DNA of 34,264 bases from Gammaproteobacteria bacterium (lineage in GTDB: Bacteria > Pseudomonadota > Gammaproteobacteria > Steroidobacterales > Steroidobacteraceae): the NCBI GenBank assembly GCA_028293805.1, contig JAQGOC010000345.1:1-34264 (forward strand), written 5' to 3'. The position numbers and the translations under genes are program-made. This document shows, piece after piece, positions 33,126 to 34,264 of this stretch; the stretch's first letter is position 1; each line of letters begins with the position of its first letter. The notes beneath the pieces are model-generated. The model did not search any database. It was given only the letters and a program-made list of their open reading frames with translations, and was not told the origin of the DNA.

Positions 33126-33371
33126 TTGAAGGGTCCATTGCCGAAAGACATGACTATCGCAAGAGAACGCTGCCGATGCCAGCCAAGAAATCAGTTTGAG
33201 TACCGGCCAGGACCGGCGCAGGCGGTGACCGCGGTAGCGGCCGATGCCGCGGCTTGCGAATCGGACGACCACAACACCACCGCTTATCGGTTCTCCACCT
33301 CCAGCTGGACGCGTTATCCAGCGGGGCATGCAGCCAACGCTTCCTTGACGCCGAGGGCGGCAAGCTCATAG
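33126..33371 (+). CDS. possible small ORF in the esterase leader, unknown
   Basis: TTG 33126 follows AGGAG (33117-33121) by 4 bases and TATAAT by 19. The 81-residue product begins MKGPLPKDMTIARERC, has no recognisable domain and is Ala/Arg/Ser-rich towards its end. It stops 10 bases before the esterase ATG. The TATAAT and ribosome-like site argue for it; the composition and weak start argue against. The rest of 33020-33381 holds only the repeats and this frame. Confidence 0.2.
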   Translation: MKGPLPKDMTIARERCRCQPRNQFEYRPGPAQAVTAVAADAAACESDDHNTTAYRFSTSSWTRYPAGHAANASLTPRAASS

Positions 33372-33381
33372 GCTTCCGCCG

Positions 33382-34041
33382 ATGTCACTTGATCTGATCG
33401 AAGTGGAAACCGGTCCCTCGCCGGTGGGCACGATAATCTGGATGCATGGTCTCGGCGCCGACGGCCATGATTTCGAGCCGATCGTGCCCGAGCTCGTACG
33501 GCCCGACGAGCGCGCGTTGCGCTTCGTGTTCCCGCACGCGCCAGTGCGGCCCGTGACGCTGAATGCCGGCTATGCCATGCGCGCGTGGTACGACATCATC
33601 GGCCTCGACCGCCGCTCTGCGCAGGACGAAGTCGGGATTCGTGCCTCGCACTCCATTGTCGAGGCTTTGATCCGTCGCGAAAACGAGCGCGGCATTGCCA
33701 CTGACCGGATCGCGGTTGCCGGCTTTTCTCAAGGCGGCGCGATGGCCGTCTACAGCGGCACGCGATATCCCGAAAAACTTGCGGGGATCTTGGGCCTTTC
33801 GTGCTACATGCTGCTCGATACCCGTTTTACCGCCGAGCGCGTACCCGCGAATCAGGCGACGCCGATCTTCCTTGCACACGGCACACAAGACCCGGTTGTG
33901 AATCCTCTCTTAGGCGAGCAGACCCGGGTGCTGCTCGAAGCGGAAGGTTACTCCGTGGAATGGCACGCCTACCCGATGCAGCATTCGGTATGTCCGCAGG
34001 AATTCGCGGACATTGCTGCGTGGCTGCGGCGGATACTCTGA
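33382..34041 (+). CDS. serine carboxylesterase / phospholipase (LysoPLA-like alpha/beta hydrolase)
   Basis: A 219-residue cytoplasmic esterase of the carboxylesterase/lysophospholipase family (as Pseudomonas EstB and E. coli YpfH). IIWMHGLGADGHDF (18-31) provides the oxyanion hole. The triad is Ser116 in AGFSQGGAM, Asp170 in AHGTQDPVV and His201 in YPMQHSV, all at the family spacing. It hydrolyses short acyl esters. ATG 33382 is the family-typical start (MSLDLIEVETGP). The following 223 bases contain a terminator oriented for the opposite strand. Confidence 0.93.
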   Translation: MSLDLIEVETGPSPVGTIIWMHGLGADGHDFEPIVPELVRPDERALRFVFPHAPVRPVTLNAGYAMRAWYDIIGLDRRSAQDEVGIRASHSIVEALIRRENERGIATDRIAVAGFSQGGAMAVYSGTRYPEKLAGILGLSCYMLLDTRFTAERVPANQATPIFLAHGTQDPVVNPLLGEQTRVLLEAEGYSVEWHAYPMQHSVCPQEFADIAAWLRRIL

Positions 34042-34098
34042 CGCTACAGTCCGCTGTGACACTCTCCGAGGCACGCTCGCCTTTACTCGCGGCACGAT

Positions 34099-34127
34099 AA
34101 AAAAGGCCGCCCACGAGCAGGCGGCCT
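34099..34127 (-). terminator. intrinsic terminator for the minus-strand gene at the right edge
   Basis: On the minus strand AGGCCGCC (complement of 34120-34127), an 8-base loop, GGCGGCCT (complement of 34104-34111) and then a T-run (complement of the As at 34099-34104). Stem, G+C content and T-run are canonical. The plus-strand direction has no T-run, so the esterase is not terminated this way unless it works bidirectionally. Confidence 0.8.
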
Positions 34128-34152
34128 CGATCTCATTCCCTGTCAGATCGCG

Positions 34153-34264
34153 TTAGGAGCGACGCCCCTCAGGTTGTGTAGGGCCGTGGTTCTCAGGATG
34201 TCCGCCGCCCGATCGCGGGCCTTCGTGCGGAGCGCCACCGCCGCCGCCCGGTCGCGGGCCTTCG
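34153..34264 (-). CDS. Gly/Pro-rich C-terminus of a gene entering from the right (partial)
   Basis: The minus frame ending at TAA (complement of 34153-34155) encodes a 36-residue tail in two near-repeats: EGPRPGGGGGAPH and EGPRSGGGHPENH, then GPTQPEGRRS. Basic Gly-rich tails of this kind occur on RNA-binding proteins and DEAD-box helicases, but no domain is visible, so the identity is open. A second frame ending at TGA (complement of 34143-34145) is also open. I prefer the first because the DNA repeat period of 39 keeps it in register as a protein repeat. The terminator at 34099-34127 follows closely. Confidence 0.4.
   Translation of the reverse strand, partial: EGPRPGGGGGAPHEGPRSGGGHPENHGPTQPEGRRS
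34202..34264. repeat. 24-base direct repeat with 39-base period
   Basis: 34202-34225 and 34241-34264 share 23 of 24 bases (differing A versus G). The 39-base period equals 13 codons, and the repeat runs off the window edge, so more copies may follow. Confidence 0.65.

Overview
The window is high-G+C bacterial chromosome, densely packed with genes on both strands. I saw no rRNA, tRNA, CRISPR array, insertion sequence or phage module. The gene set (SlyX, SlyD-type FKBP, exonuclease III, hopanoid-associated HpnB, PilZ and HDOD proteins, periplasmic prolyl oligopeptidase and Dcp-type M3 peptidase, Tat-exported molybdenum hydroxylase) suggests a proteobacterium, most likely an aerobic gammaproteobacterium of the Steroidobacter/Nevskia kind. 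That placement is inference from gene content, not a computed phylogeny.

Layout. 1-3.2 kb: the tail of an unknown gene, a possible 32-residue upstream ORF, hpnB, and a multi-spanning GT-C-like membrane protein. 3.3-7.0 kb: an alpha/beta hydrolase of the cofactor-free haloperoxidase type, divergent from an isoquinoline-oxidoreductase-like pair (iorA, iorB). Two inverted repeats lie between the divergent genes. 7.0-12.2 kb, minus strand: a CPA1 Na+/H+ antiporter, a GtrA-GT39 fusion, an orphan PotF/PotD-like lipoprotein and a decayed GGDEF fragment. 12.4-15.6 kb: a three-haem cytochrome c (plausible electron acceptor for an IorAB-type enzyme), slyX, xthA and a DUF4136-like lipoprotein. 15.6-20.4 kb: a PilZ protein, a zinc-free MDR oxidoreductase, a low-complexity protein of unknown function and an HDOD protein. 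20.4-24.9 kb: prolyl oligopeptidase, a soluble orphan histidine kinase with an RsbR-like N-terminus, and a HutD-family protein. 25.0-26.7 kb: a small membrane protein, a second broken GGDEF gene (N-terminal half only) and an orphan OmpR-type response regulator. 26.8-31.4 kb: a GntR-type regulator with what reads as two winged helices, tail-to-tail with a minus-strand operon encoding a Dcp-type peptidase, an isocitrate/isopropylmalate dehydrogenase family enzyme and a cupin. 31.6-34.3 kb: a SlyD-like FKBP, a membrane-anchored lysozyme-like protein, a serine carboxylesterase, a minus-strand terminator and the Gly/Pro-rich tail of a gene entering from the right.

The most unusual points are these. 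(1) The dehydrogenase at 28116-29195 has a complete N-terminus (PGDGIGPEI) but no ATG, GTG or TTG start; a GTA sits exactly where a GTG would overlap the upstream stop, behind a good Shine-Dalgarno. (2) Perfect palindromes or repeats occur in several divergent promoter regions, including one 9-mer shared by two loci 12 kb apart. (3) There are two independent GGDEF gene remnants. (4) The GntR-type regulator appears to carry tandem DNA-binding domains. No wholly new defence or mobile system is visible.
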